NCBI RefSeq assembly: GCF_030581075.1
Contig: NZ_JAUQSW010000001.1
Span: forward strand, 372,001-436,000
Length of the DNA stretch: 64,000 nt
DNA from: Hymenobacter cheonanensis
GTDB taxonomy: Bacteria; Bacteroidota; Bacteroidia; Cytophagales; Hymenobacteraceae
Reading direction: 5' to 3'
Shown piece by piece: positions 34,220 through 42,647 of this stretch; the stretch's first letter is position 1, and each line of letters opens with the position of its first letter. The position numbers and the translations under genes are program-made. The notes beneath the pieces are model-generated. The model did no database searches, was not told the DNA's origin, and was given only the letters and a program-made list of their open reading frames with translations.

Positions 34220-34963
34220 CTAGCCGTTCATTTGCTTGAAACGGGCATCTACCTCAGCGCGCGAGGCTAGCCGGATGCTTTCGGAGGTGCCGTAGCCCAC
34301 CTCTTCCTCGCCGGCGGCGAGGCGGGCCACGATGCTATCGGCAAAGGCATCAACGGGCACGGCCCAGGTGTGCAGGCCCGGTCCGCCGAGGTCGGTGTTC
34401 ACGCCGGGCGGCACAATTTCGAGCACCCGCACGCCCGTATCGGCCAGCTGCCGGCGCAACGACAGCGTGAAGGAGTGCAGCGCCGCCTTGGTGGCGCTGT
34501 AGATGGGCGCGGCGGCCATGGGCGCAAACGCTAGCCCCGACGACACGTTAATAATGGCCGGCGCGCGCTGCTGGCGCAGGTGCGGCAACAGCAACGCAGC
34601 CAGGTGGATGGGTGCTTCGAGGTTGATGGCAATTTCCTGGCGCTGCTGCTCCCAGGCGGCGAGGTCGGCGGGCAGGCCGGCTATTTGAAAGCGGTTTTGG
34701 ATGCCGGCATTGTTAATCAACACGTTAAGGGCCGGAAAATCGACCACTACGCGGCTAGCCAGCTCGGCGCGGCTGGTGGCCTGGGCCAGGTCACAGGCGT
34801 AGAAATGCAGGCCGGGCACCTGCTGCTGGGCCGCTTGCAGCTTGTCGGCCCGGCGCCCGCAGATAATAACCTGGCTGCCCGCCTGGGCAAAGCGCTGGGC
34901 TAGGGCCAGCCCGATGCCAGTGGCACCGCCCGTGAGCAAAATCGTGTTGTGGGAGAGATTCAT
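34220..34963 (-). CDS. Short-chain dehydrogenase/reductase (DltE-like)
   Basis: The 247-residue Rossmann-fold oxidoreductase has the cofactor motif TGGATGIGLALAQRF, then NNAG in VLINNAGIQ, the catalytic Ser in INVSSGLAF and YSATK (Tyr-x3-Lys). An Arg in ICGRRADK suggests NADP. The DltE-like subgroup has no settled substrate. It is divergent from the GNAT gene at 35038. Confidence 0.88.
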   Translation of the reverse strand: MNLSHNTILLTGGATGIGLALAQRFAQAGSQVIICGRRADKLQAAQQQVPGLHFYACDLAQATSRAELASRVVVDFPALNVLINNAGIQNRFQIAGLPADLAAWEQQRQEIAINLEAPIHLAALLLPHLRQQRAPAIINVSSGLAFAPMAAAPIYSATKAALHSFTLSLRRQLADTGVRVLEIVPPGVNTDLGGPGLHTWAVPVDAFADSIVARLAAGEEEVGYGTSESIRLASRAEVDARFKQMNG

Positions 34964-35025
34964 CAGAAGGGAAATAAGACCGGGAAGCGTACGTAAACCC
35001 GCCTGGGCCGGCCAGCCCCGCCGGC

Positions 35026-35033
35026 TACCTTTG
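35026..35033 (+). promoter_or_regulatory. TAnnTTTG element directly before GNAT gene
   Basis: TACCTTTG matches the consensus and ends four bases before the GTG start at 35038. This supports that GTG as the start of a leaderless mRNA. Confidence 0.6.
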
Positions 35034-35037
35034 CGGC

Positions 35038-35559
35038 GTGGAAAACCCCTCTCCTACCTTCCGCGCCGCCACGCCGGCCGACGCGCTCGCCCTGGTCGAC
35101 CTCATCAACCGGGCCTACCGCAGCGAGGCCAGCCAGGCCGGCTGGACTACCGAAGGCCACCTGCTGGAAGGCCCCCGCATCGACGCGGCCACGCTGCTTG
35201 AGCTGCTGGCCGCCCCGCCCGCCGTATTGCTGCTGGCCGAGCTGACGGGCCGGCCAGCCGGCTGCGTGTACCTTGAGCCGCAAGGCCCAGCGCTGTACCT
35301 GAGCATGTTGGCCGTGGCCCCCGAGGCGCAGGCGCACGGCCTGGGCCGGCAGCTGCTAGCCCAGGCCGAGGCCCACGCCCGCCAGGCCGGCTGCGCCAAA
35401 ATCAAGATGAGCGTGCTGGCCCTGCGCCCCGAGCTGCTGGCCTGGTACGAGCGCCAGGGCTACCGCCGCACCGGCGCCAGCGAGCCGTTTCCGGCCACCA
35501 CGCGCTTTGGCCGCCCGCGCCAGCCCCTCACGCTGCTCACGCTCGAAAAGGCAGTTTGA
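35038..35559 (+). CDS. GNAT-family N-acetyltransferase
   Basis: The 173-residue acetyl-CoA-dependent acyltransferase has motif A as LYLSMLAVAPEAQAHGLGRQLLAQAE (Q/RxxGxG/A for CoA pyrophosphate), and motif B near LALRPELLAWYERQGYRRTG. The substrate is unknown. It begins with GTG, supported by the promoter element four bases upstream and by the lack of any other start before the first strand. Confidence 0.85.
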   Translation: MENPSPTFRAATPADALALVDLINRAYRSEASQAGWTTEGHLLEGPRIDAATLLELLAAPPAVLLLAELTGRPAGCVYLEPQGPALYLSMLAVAPEAQAHGLGRQLLAQAEAHARQAGCAKIKMSVLALRPELLAWYERQGYRRTGASEPFPATTRFGRPRQPLTLLTLEKAV

Positions 35560-35591
35560 GTGGTGCGCGATTCGAGTACCAGCGAGTTATC

Positions 35592-35743
35592 CGGCAGATT
35601 AAAAACCTGGTATTCCGTCATGCTGAGCGGAGCGCAGCGCAGTCGAAGCATCTTGGCAGGGCACGTATGGGCCGCTCAACGAAGCGACCAAGATGCTTCG
35701 ACTGCGCTGCGCTCCGCATGACGAGGTGTTTTTTTAATCTGCC
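35592..35743. repeat. Inverted repeat, class A, extended arms
   Basis: The inner arms start TCCGTCATGCTGAGCGGAGC and include GCGCAGTCGAAGCATCTTGG. Outer flanks GGCAGATTAAAAA and TTTTTTTAATCTGCC add a further pairing segment that includes a T-run, so it may also terminate the convergent genes on either side. Confidence 0.88.
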
Positions 35744-35764
35744 AGACAGTTTCACTATTCAGCA

Positions 35765-36385
35765 CTACGCAAGGCGCTGCACCAGGGCCAGCAGCTCGCG
35801 CTGGGTGGCCTGGGTGCGGTCGTGGGCGTACCAGGTGTGCAGCTCCCGGATGAAGTCGTCGTGGGCCATGCCCTCGGCTTTCAGCTTGAGAATCAGGGTC
35901 TGGGCCTCGGCGGGACGCGGGCCCCAGTGCAGCACCTCGGTAAGGGTATCGGCGCGCAGCACCACGAGCTTGGGAATGGAGCGGCTGCCGTTGGTGAGGT
36001 ACTCATCGGCCACGTCGAGATTGTCGTCGCGCAAGATGTAGGCCGTGCGCAGGTGGCCGCCGCTAGCCTGGGCCACGGCTTCGAGCACGGGCACAAGCTG
36101 GGCCGCGTCGCCGCACCAGCCTTCGGTGATAATCAGCCCGATGTAGTACCCGCGCAAGCCGGCCACGGCGGCGGCCAGCTCGGGCAGCAGCCTGGTGGTT
36201 TTGTCGAGGCGGCTCATGCGCTGCACGTTCAGCGTTGTGTATTCGGTTAGCTCAGGCGATTGCTGGGGGCCGGTGGTGCGGCCCTGGGCCAATGCCTCGT
36301 CGATAAGCTGCCGATAGGAAGCGTAGGAATAGGCCGCCGCCAGGCGCTCGGGGCTGATAACCGGCGCGGAAAGGGTAGTTGACAT
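35765..36385 (-). CDS. Thioredoxin-fold protein with single active-site Cys
   Basis: The 206-residue protein has a helical N terminus and a thioredoxin-like domain. The active-site loop reads GWCGDAAQLVP, so the second Cys of CxxC is replaced by Ala. The cis-Pro loop SIPKLVVL is retained. No signal peptide is present. It resembles the thioredoxin family proteins of Bacteroidota with WCGD motifs; reduction by a one-Cys mechanism, or a non-redox role, is inferred. Confidence 0.82.
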   Translation of the reverse strand: MSTTLSAPVISPERLAAAYSYASYRQLIDEALAQGRTTGPQQSPELTEYTTLNVQRMSRLDKTTRLLPELAAAVAGLRGYYIGLIITEGWCGDAAQLVPVLEAVAQASGGHLRTAYILRDDNLDVADEYLTNGSRSIPKLVVLRADTLTEVLHWGPRPAEAQTLILKLKAEGMAHDDFIRELHTWYAHDRTQATQRELLALVQRLA

Positions 36386-36464
36386 AAGAGAAAATTGACG
36401 GGAATGCGGCTATAACAGCCAAGGGGGCTGGTTGGTGGCCCGGCCGGGCGGCAAACTTGCGCGC

Positions 36465-36472
36465 TAGCTTTG
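36465..36472 (+). promoter_or_regulatory. TAnnTTTG element directly before lipoprotein gene
   Basis: TAGCTTTG matches the consensus and ends four bases before the ATG at 36477, the same arrangement as at 35026. Confidence 0.6.
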
Positions 36473-36476
36473 CGCC

Positions 36477-36836
36477 ATGCCCAACACCCTGCCCCTAGCC
36501 GTACTGCTACTAGCCCTGGCTGGTTGCCAGTCGGCCACCGCGCCTACTACTGGCGCGCCCGCTACCGCCCCTACCACGGCCACTCCCAGCGCTATTTCCA
36601 TGCCCGCCGGCACCCCCGCTACCACTCCCGAAGCCGCCCGCGCCGCCGTGGCGCGCTACCTGCAGGGCCAGCCCAATGCCGCGCGCTACGTGCCCGACTC
36701 GGCCAGCATTGTCGATGTGGATGCGCACTGGCAAGTGCTGGTGCCCCGCACCGACTGGGCCGGGCGCATGCCCAACAAAGCGGCTTTCGAGGTCGACAAA
36801 GCTACCGGTGCCGTGCGCACGCTGCCGGTTAAATAA
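36477..36836 (+). CDS. Small lipoprotein with NTF2/PepSY-like C-terminal region
   Basis: The 119-residue protein has a lipobox at ALAGC (Cys17), a Thr/Pro/Ala-rich linker and a compact C-terminal domain (EAARAAVARYLQGQ, then VDAHWQVLVPRTDW and FEVDKATGAVRTLPV). This helix-then-strands order fits small NTF2- or PepSY-like folds. Function is unknown. It ends at a strong terminator. Confidence 0.7.
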   Translation: MPNTLPLAVLLLALAGCQSATAPTTGAPATAPTTATPSAISMPAGTPATTPEAARAAVARYLQGQPNAARYVPDSASIVDVDAHWQVLVPRTDWAGRMPNKAAFEVDKATGAVRTLPVK

Positions 36837-36840
36837 TTTT

Positions 36841-36889
36841 CGTTCACTAAAAAGGGCCGCCCATTTCGGGCGGCCCTTTTTAATGAACG
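36841..36889. terminator. Hairpin terminator between convergent genes
   Basis: Stem AAAAAGGGCCGCCC with loop ATTT and T-run, extended by CGTTCA / TGAACG at the outer ends. It serves the lipoprotein gene and the convergent adhesin gene. Confidence 0.88.
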
Positions 36890-36907
36890 GTATGGGCTAG
36901 CTCGCGC

Positions 36908-39900
36908 TTACTTCATAACCTCCAGCCAGCCTTTTACGCGGTGGCCATCGGGGTAAGTGAGCAAATAGTAGTAAATGCCGGCGGGGTGGCCGGTGGCATC
37001 CCAGTCGTTGTGGTACACGGCATCCTCGTGCACGAGCTGCCCCCAGCGCGAAAACAGCTGCAGCCGCGGCTCGCAGCTAGGCGGCAGGCGGAAGTACTGG
37101 TTATCCTTGTCGCCGTTGGGGGTGATGATATTGGGAATGACCTGGTTGACCACCTCCACGGCCGCGAGCGGGGCCGTGGTTACGCACTGCGCATTGAGGT
37201 AGCGCAACGTCACGCTGGGCTGGTAGCGACCGGCCTGCTGGTAGGTGTGGCGCACATCGGCGCCCTCCACGGCGGGCGTGCCATCGCCAAAATCCCAGCG
37301 GGTGATGCCGCCGCTGCCCGTATTGGTAAAGCGCACCACCAGGGGCGACTGCCGGTCTTCGGGGCAGGCCACGGGGGCCCAGGCGGCTTGCAGCACCGGC
37401 ACCGGCGCTACGCCCACGCTGCGGGTGGCGGTGGCCGTGCAGCCACCGCTCGCTACCGTATACGTCAGCACCGCTGAGCCCGCAAAGCCGGCGGGCGGCG
37501 TGAAGAAAAAGCCGGTGGTGGCGTTGCCACTTACGCCGGTGCCAACCCAGGTGCCGCCCGCGGGGCTAGCCCCGCGCAGCCGGAAAGCCGCCGTGGTGCC
37601 GGGGCACAGCAGGGTATCGGCCGGCAGGCTGGCTACCAGCGTGGAGGAAACCGTGACGGTGAGCGTGCGTTGCGCGCTGCACGCCGTGCTAGTGCCCACG
37701 ACATAAGTGAGCGTAAACGTGCCCACCCCGGCCTGGCTGGGCGTGAAGTAGTAATCGGAACCCGAAGTGCCGACGCCCGCACCGTACCAGTAGCCCCCGG
37801 CCGGGGTGCCCACCAGCGGGTAGCGCGTGGCGTTGCTCACGCACAGCGGCGAGGGCAGCGCCGTGAGCACCGGCGGGGTGGTGCCCACCACCACGTAGCG
37901 CCGGGTGCTCGTGGCCGCGCACGAGTTGTCCTGGGCCGCCAGGGTGTAGGTAAGGTCCACGATGCCCGGCGTCACGGCCGAGGGCGTAAACCGAAAGCCG
38001 GCGGCCACCGAGCCGCTCACGCCGGGGCCCGCCCAGGTGCCGCCCGCCGGGGTGCCAAACAGGCTGATGGGGCTTGTAGTAGCGCACAGCGTTTGGCCCG
38101 CGCCGGCCGTGGCGCGCACCACTTCTACGCGGCGCTTCACCTGCACATTGCAGCCCATGGCGTAGGTGTAGGTGATTTCGGCCACGCCGCTCACCAGGTT
38201 GGGGTTGAAGACGGGGCCGGCCGAGGTAGTGGTGACGCCCGGCCCGCTAAACGTGCCGCCCGCCGGCGAGCCCACCAGCAGCGTAGTGGGCGCCGTGGCG
38301 CCGTCGGCCAGGCAGTACGAGGCGGGTAGCGTAGAGGTGATGGTGACCGCCGCCGGGGCCACCACCGTCATCTGGCGCACGGCCGAGCTGCTGCACAGGC
38401 CCGTAGCCACGGTGTAGGTGAGGGTGTAGGTGCCCAGCCCGGGCGGGGTAAAGGTGAAGCCCGTGGCCACCGAGCCGCTCACGCCGGGGCCCGTCCATAC
38501 GCCGCCGCTGGGCGAGCCTTCCAGGGGCGTGGCAAAGTTGAGGCACACCGTTTGGGGCGGGCCCACGTCGGCCACGTCGGGCCGGAAATTGAGCACAAAG
38601 GCCGCGTTGTTGCAGTTGCCGCTGGTGCCGCTGGTGGCCGAGTAATAGTTGGCCCCCGGCGGAATGGGGAAGCTGGCGCTGGCCCCGCAGGTGCACACGG
38701 CCTGGTACACCACCCCGCGCGGGTCGAAGCGCGAGGTGCCGCCATCTACGTGCTCGCCCCACGCGGGCGTGTTGGCGTAGCCGCCAAAGAAGGTACCGTA
38801 GCCCAGGTTTTTGAGCCCCGCCCCAAACTGGGCCAGGTAAAAGTCGGAGCCGTCGGTGGTCGATTGCACGGCGTAGGCCGTGGTGGGCAGGCCCGTGGTG
38901 TAGCTGCCCGCGTTGGCACTCAGGTAGTTGGCCAGGGTGCTGCCGTAGAGCTGGTTGGCCCCGCCGCCCCAGCCGCAGATAAATACCCGGTCGCAGTTAT
39001 CCACCAAAAAGGCCGTGGGCGAGATATCGATGGTGCTGCGCCCGCTGCCAAACACGGTGGCTAGCTGGGTGGTGCTCAGATTGGCGTCGAGCTTATGAAT
39101 GAACTGGTGGCCGTTGGGCGTGGTGTAGAGGCCCGGCGTGACGGGGTACGCGCCCAGCGACTGCCCTAGCACGTACACCCCGCCATCGGTGCCGAGCTGC
39201 ACAAAGTAGGCCTGGTCGTAGGCGCTGGTGCCCAGGTAGGTAGTGCGAATAATGCGGCTGCCATCGGCCGCGATGCGGGCCACGTAGCCATCCACGTTGC
39301 CGGCCAGGCCCGAGTGGTAGGCCCCGGCGGTGGCCGGCAGGTCGGGGCTGAGCGTGCCGCCCGCCACGTACACATCGCCCGAGGTAGGCTCTAGTTGCAG
39401 CGAGTAGGCCCCGTCGGCGGCGTTGCCGCCCAGGTAGCCGCCCCACAGCATGGTGGTGAGGTCGGGGGTGAGCTTGCACACCACCCCATCTACGGTGCCG
39501 CCCCGGTAGCTGCGCTGAAAGCTGGCCGGCGTGCCGGCGGGCAGGAAGTCGGTCGAGCCCGTGCACGAAGCAATGTACACGTTATCAGCCTTATCCACCA
39601 GGATATCACCCCGCAGGGCATCGCCAAAGTTGTGCGGCAGCTGGGTGATGCTGGAGTACTGCTGCAGCGGCAGCAGGCCGTCGTTGCCGGTGCCGCCCAG
39701 GTAGGTGCTGGCCCGCATGGCCGAGCCGTTGGCCGCCAGGCGGCACACTACAATGTCGGCGCCCGGGCTCAGAAAGGAATCGCCGGTGGCCCCCCCGCCC
39801 CGGTAGGTGCGCTGCACGGCCGTGGCCGTGACGGGAAAGTCGCTCGAATTGGTGGAGCCCAGCACCAGCAGCTCGCCCTGGCTGTTCACCACCATGCTGT

Positions 39901-40918
39901 GCGGGTACTCTACCTGATTGCCGCCCACGTAGGTGGCCCAAACCCGCGCCGCCGCCCCCGACTTGGTTACGTCGTACTTAATCAGGCCCATGTCGATGTT
40001 GCTGCGAAACGTGGTTTGGAACGCGCCGGGGCTCACCGGGTAGCCCTGGCCAAACACGATGCCGCCCGAGTAGAGGTTGCCTTGCTCGTCGTAGGTGGCC
40101 GTGCAGCCCCAGTTGGTGTAGGTCGAGCCGGTGTAGGTGGCAAACACCAGCGTGGGGTCGATGGTGAGCGGCCGGGTGGGGTCGTAGGCCCCCACCTCAA
40201 AGCGCACGGTATTGTCCTCGTCGAGGCGGTAGCGGCAGGCCACGGGCTGCTGCGCGCCGCCCGGCCCTAGCTGCCAGGCCCGGGGCGCCAGCTCGCGCAC
40301 CACGCCCACGCTGGTGGCCAGCTGCAGGTTGCCGAGGGCATCGAGCGTAACCGGGGCGCCGGCGTGGCGCAGGCCAATGGCGGCCGGGCTAGCCCCCGGC
40401 GCCACCGTAAAGTCATATTCCAGGCGCTCGTCGGCATTTTCGTAGAAGCGGGCATCCACGCCGGGCCACAGGGCGGCGTAGTGCAGCTCGTGGTAGCTGC
40501 GCACATCGGTGGCCCAGTGCGCCGGGTCGCGGCCCCGGAAGTAGTTGCGGTGCTCGGCCGTGCGGCTGGCCGGCACCAGGTGCGTAGCCGGCGAGGCATT
40601 CGCAAAGCGCAGGTCCAGCACGTGGCCCCGCATGGCGTAGTCGGCCTGAGGCAGGTGCCGGACCGAGTCGGCTGCGTGGCCCGAGGCCTGGGCCAGGGCG
40701 CCGGGCGCCAGCAGGGCCAGCCGCAGGCCATCGCGCTCGGCAAAGAGCTGGCCGCCGCCCGGCAGCGCGGCCGTGTAGCGCACCGGCGCGGCGCACTGCC
40801 CTTTGTTCTCGATAAACTCGAGGGTGGGCGCGGCGGCCGGGCCCACGGGCGGGCGGTCGGGCTGGGCCACGGCTAGCCGGGCCAGCAAGCCAAATAGCAG
40901 GGTAAGGAATGCTTTCAT
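36908..40918 (-). CDS. Giant type IX-secreted surface protein (SBBP-like repeats, PKD, gliding C-terminal domain)
   Basis: The 1336-residue protein has a signal peptide (about 1-18), an N-terminal region typical of SBBP-repeat proteins (EFIENKGQ, beta strands to about 250) and propeller-like repeats of the form ATYVGG / STYLGGTGNDG / GGYLGGNAADG to about 740. Five Ig-like repeats follow with cores such as GTPAGGTWAGPGVSGS (about 790-1150), then a PKD domain (WDFGDGTPAVEG). The C-terminal gliding-motility domain contains IITPNGDKDNQYF, LQLFSRWGQLVHE and AGIYYYLLTYPDGHRVKGW, the type B sorting signal of the type IX system. It is probably a surface adhesin. Transcription likely starts from TATATTTG at 40952-40959. 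Confidence 0.9.
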   Translation of the reverse strand: MKAFLTLLFGLLARLAVAQPDRPPVGPAAAPTLEFIENKGQCAAPVRYTAALPGGGQLFAERDGLRLALLAPGALAQASGHAADSVRHLPQADYAMRGHVLDLRFANASPATHLVPASRTAEHRNYFRGRDPAHWATDVRSYHELHYAALWPGVDARFYENADERLEYDFTVAPGASPAAIGLRHAGAPVTLDALGNLQLATSVGVVRELAPRAWQLGPGGAQQPVACRYRLDEDNTVRFEVGAYDPTRPLTIDPTLVFATYTGSTYTNWGCTATYDEQGNLYSGGIVFGQGYPVSPGAFQTTFRSNIDMGLIKYDVTKSGAAARVWATYVGGNQVEYPHSMVVNSQGELLVLGSTNSSDFPVTATAVQRTYRGGGATGDSFLSPGADIVVCRLAANGSAMRASTYLGGTGNDGLLPLQQYSSITQLPHNFGDALRGDILVDKADNVYIASCTGSTDFLPAGTPASFQRSYRGGTVDGVVCKLTPDLTTMLWGGYLGGNAADGAYSLQLEPTSGDVYVAGGTLSPDLPATAGAYHSGLAGNVDGYVARIAADGSRIIRTTYLGTSAYDQAYFVQLGTDGGVYVLGQSLGAYPVTPGLYTTPNGHQFIHKLDANLSTTQLATVFGSGRSTIDISPTAFLVDNCDRVFICGWGGGANQLYGSTLANYLSANAGSYTTGLPTTAYAVQSTTDGSDFYLAQFGAGLKNLGYGTFFGGYANTPAWGEHVDGGTSRFDPRGVVYQAVCTCGASASFPIPPGANYYSATSGTSGNCNNAAFVLNFRPDVADVGPPQTVCLNFATPLEGSPSGGVWTGPGVSGSVATGFTFTPPGLGTYTLTYTVATGLCSSSAVRQMTVVAPAAVTITSTLPASYCLADGATAPTTLLVGSPAGGTFSGPGVTTTSAGPVFNPNLVSGVAEITYTYAMGCNVQVKRRVEVVRATAGAGQTLCATTSPISLFGTPAGGTWAGPGVSGSVAAGFRFTPSAVTPGIVDLTYTLAAQDNSCAATSTRRYVVVGTTPPVLTALPSPLCVSNATRYPLVGTPAGGYWYGAGVGTSGSDYYFTPSQAGVGTFTLTYVVGTSTACSAQRTLTVTVSSTLVASLPADTLLCPGTTAAFRLRGASPAGGTWVGTGVSGNATTGFFFTPPAGFAGSAVLTYTVASGGCTATATRSVGVAPVPVLQAAWAPVACPEDRQSPLVVRFTNTGSGGITRWDFGDGTPAVEGADVRHTYQQAGRYQPSVTLRYLNAQCVTTAPLAAVEVVNQVIPNIITPNGDKDNQYFRLPPSCEPRLQLFSRWGQLVHEDAVYHNDWDATGHPAGIYYYLLTYPDGHRVKGWLEVMK

Positions 40919-40951
40919 TTATTTTTTGCAGAAGAGCCAGAAAATCACGTT

Positions 40952-40959
40952 CAAATATA
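40952..40959 (-). promoter_or_regulatory. TAnnTTTG element for the adhesin gene
   Basis: On the minus strand the sequence TATATTTG matches the consensus exactly and lies 33 bases before the ATG at 40918. No clear -33 TTG is seen. Confidence 0.5.
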
Positions 40960-41103
40960 CCGGCTGCCGCCCCCACTGCGGCGGATGCTTTGCATTTTTT
41001 GGGCCATTTTTCTGCGGGTGCGCGCGGGCCGGGCCGGGCAGCCAAACGAGGTTGTTTTGCGTATGCCTGCCCAACTTATTTCTTTTTTTCCCTCCCCTAG
41101 CCT

Positions 41104-42078
41104 ATGGACCAGGTAGCTGCTGGCGTTCACCAGCTGCGCATCAAGCGCTTCGTCAACGTGTATTTTGTAGAAACCGGCACGCCCGGCGAGTGGGTGCTCA
41201 TCGACACGGGCCTGCCGGGCTCGGAGAAGGAGATTATTGCGGCGGCCGACAAGCTTTTTTACCCCGGCACGCGCCCCGAGGCCATTATTCTTACCCACGG
41301 CCACCTCGACCACCTGGGCTCGGCCAAGGAGCTGGCCGAGCACTGGCACGTGCCGGTAATTGTGCACCCCCTGGAGCTGCCCTACGTAACGGCCAAGGCC
41401 CTGTACCCGCCGCGCGACCCCACCGTGGGCGGCTCGCTGGCCTTTGCCAGCCGGTTTTTCCCCACCCAGCTACCCAACCTCGAAGACGTGGCCGAAGCCC
41501 TGCCCCTCGATGATGAGCACCCGCCGCACCTGGCGCAGTGGCGCTGGCTGCACGTGCCGGGCCACGCGCCGGGCCAGATTGCTTTCTTTCGCGAGGCCGA
41601 CCGCACGCTGCTCGGGGCCGATGCCTTTGCCACCACCAACCACGAGTCGATTCCGGCGGTGCTGCTGGGTTTGCCCGAAATAAGCGTGGCCGGCGCGCCC
41701 TTCAACTACGATTGGGACAAGTGCTTCCACTCGGTGCAGCTGCTGGCCGACCTGGAGCCGCGCGCCATCGGCTGCGGCCACGGCCCGGTAATAACCGGCC
41801 CCGAGGCCACCACCGGCTTGCGCCACCTGGCCGACAACTACCACCTGCCCAAGCAGGGCCGCTACCTGCACGAGCCCGCCCGCACCGATGCCAGCGGCGT
41901 CGAGCACTTGCCCCCGCCCGTGGAGGACAAGCTGCCCCGCCAGGCCGCCGCCATCGGCGTGAGCCTGCTGCTAGCCGGGGCCGCCTGGCTGGTAGTGGGG
42001 GGCCGCCGCAAAAAGCACAAGCAGCCCGACCTCGGCAAAAAAGCCAAAGCCGGCAAAGCTGCCGGCCGCCGCGCCTAG
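41104..42078 (+). CDS. MBL-fold metallohydrolase with C-terminal anchor
   Basis: The 324-residue protein has the glyoxalase II/lactonase-like motif THGHLDHLGS (HxHxDH) and later ligands in HVPGHAPGQIAFF, GADAF and CGHGPVI, so the metal site is intact. After the hydrolase domain (to about residue 275) comes a single membrane helix (AAAIGVSLLLAGAAWLVVG) and a Lys-rich tail of about 20 residues. This suggests inner-membrane tethering, as in the hydrolase at 24244. The substrate is unknown. Confidence 0.85.
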   Translation: MDQVAAGVHQLRIKRFVNVYFVETGTPGEWVLIDTGLPGSEKEIIAAADKLFYPGTRPEAIILTHGHLDHLGSAKELAEHWHVPVIVHPLELPYVTAKALYPPRDPTVGGSLAFASRFFPTQLPNLEDVAEALPLDDEHPPHLAQWRWLHVPGHAPGQIAFFREADRTLLGADAFATTNHESIPAVLLGLPEISVAGAPFNYDWDKCFHSVQLLADLEPRAIGCGHGPVITGPEATTGLRHLADNYHLPKQGRYLHEPARTDASGVEHLPPPVEDKLPRQAAAIGVSLLLAGAAWLVVGGRRKKHKQPDLGKKAKAGKAAGRRA

Positions 42079-42098
42079 CGGCCGGCGCTATTTTTGAC

Positions 42099-42151
42099 AG
42101 CGGGGCTGGCGGGCAGGCAGAATTTCTGCCGGCCCGCCAGCCCCGCTTTTT
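42099..42151 (+). terminator. Large hairpin terminator after MBL gene
   Basis: GCGGGGCTGGCGGGC and its complement flank a second inner hairpin (GGCAGAA / TTCTGCC) and are followed by TTTTT. Confidence 0.85.
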
Positions 42152-42173
42152 GCTGCTCGCCCCGTTGCTTCTT

Positions 42174-42626
42174 ATGATTCGCTACCTCCTGGCAGCCGCT
42201 GCGCTGGCCGCCCCCGCCCCTAGCCCACCGGCCGCCTTCTACACTACCTACACCTACACGGCCTACACCGTGTACGACTATACCACCGGCGAGCCGCCGG
42301 CTACCCCGGTGTCGGGCGTGGGTGGCACCCTAGCCCTGCGCGCCGACGGCACCTACTCCAAGCGGCTGAGTTTGCTGCTGGGCGACAGCGGCCCGCGCTT
42401 TTTTGCGCAGCAGGGCCGCTTCACCACCAAGGGCGACAGCATCGTCTTCCGCTTCACCGACCTCAAGGGCTCGGATGTGCAGCGCGGCACCTACCGCTAC
42501 GATGCCCGCACGCGCCGGCTCAGCATTACCATTCTGGGCTATCCCACCGGCAACAAGGGCGTGTATGAGCTGGTGGCTACTGCGCCGCCGGCCGCTGCCG
42601 CACCGGGTAAGCCGCGCAGTCGCTAG
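42174..42626 (+). CDS. Small secreted lipocalin-like hypothetical protein
   Basis: The 150-residue protein has a short hydrophobic N terminus (MIRYLLAAAALAAPAPS) likely to be a signal peptide. The body alternates strands: LRADGTYSKRLSLL, RFTTKGDSIVFRFTD, GTYRYDARTRRLSITIL, in the style of lipocalin-like domains (dGtY ... G.f ... L.i). The ADGTY turn also occurs in the paralogous array downstream. The longer ORF from 41538 overlaps the MBL gene in another frame and was rejected. The start follows the terminator at 42099. Confidence 0.65.
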   Translation: MIRYLLAAAALAAPAPSPPAAFYTTYTYTAYTVYDYTTGEPPATPVSGVGGTLALRADGTYSKRLSLLLGDSGPRFFAQQGRFTTKGDSIVFRFTDLKGSDVQRGTYRYDARTRRLSITILGYPTGNKGVYELVATAPPAAAAPGKPRSR

Positions 42627-42647
42627 CGCCGGCCCTGGGCGGGGCCG

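Noticed and set aside
39395..40270. A 291-residue plus-strand ORF inside the adhesin gene
   Set aside because: Composition is typical of an antisense shadow, and the minus strand carries recognised repeats and a sorting domain.
41538..42173. Upstream extension of the small secreted protein ORF into the MBL gene
   Set aside because: It overlaps a well-supported hydrolase in another frame; the ATG at 42174 gives a signal peptide.
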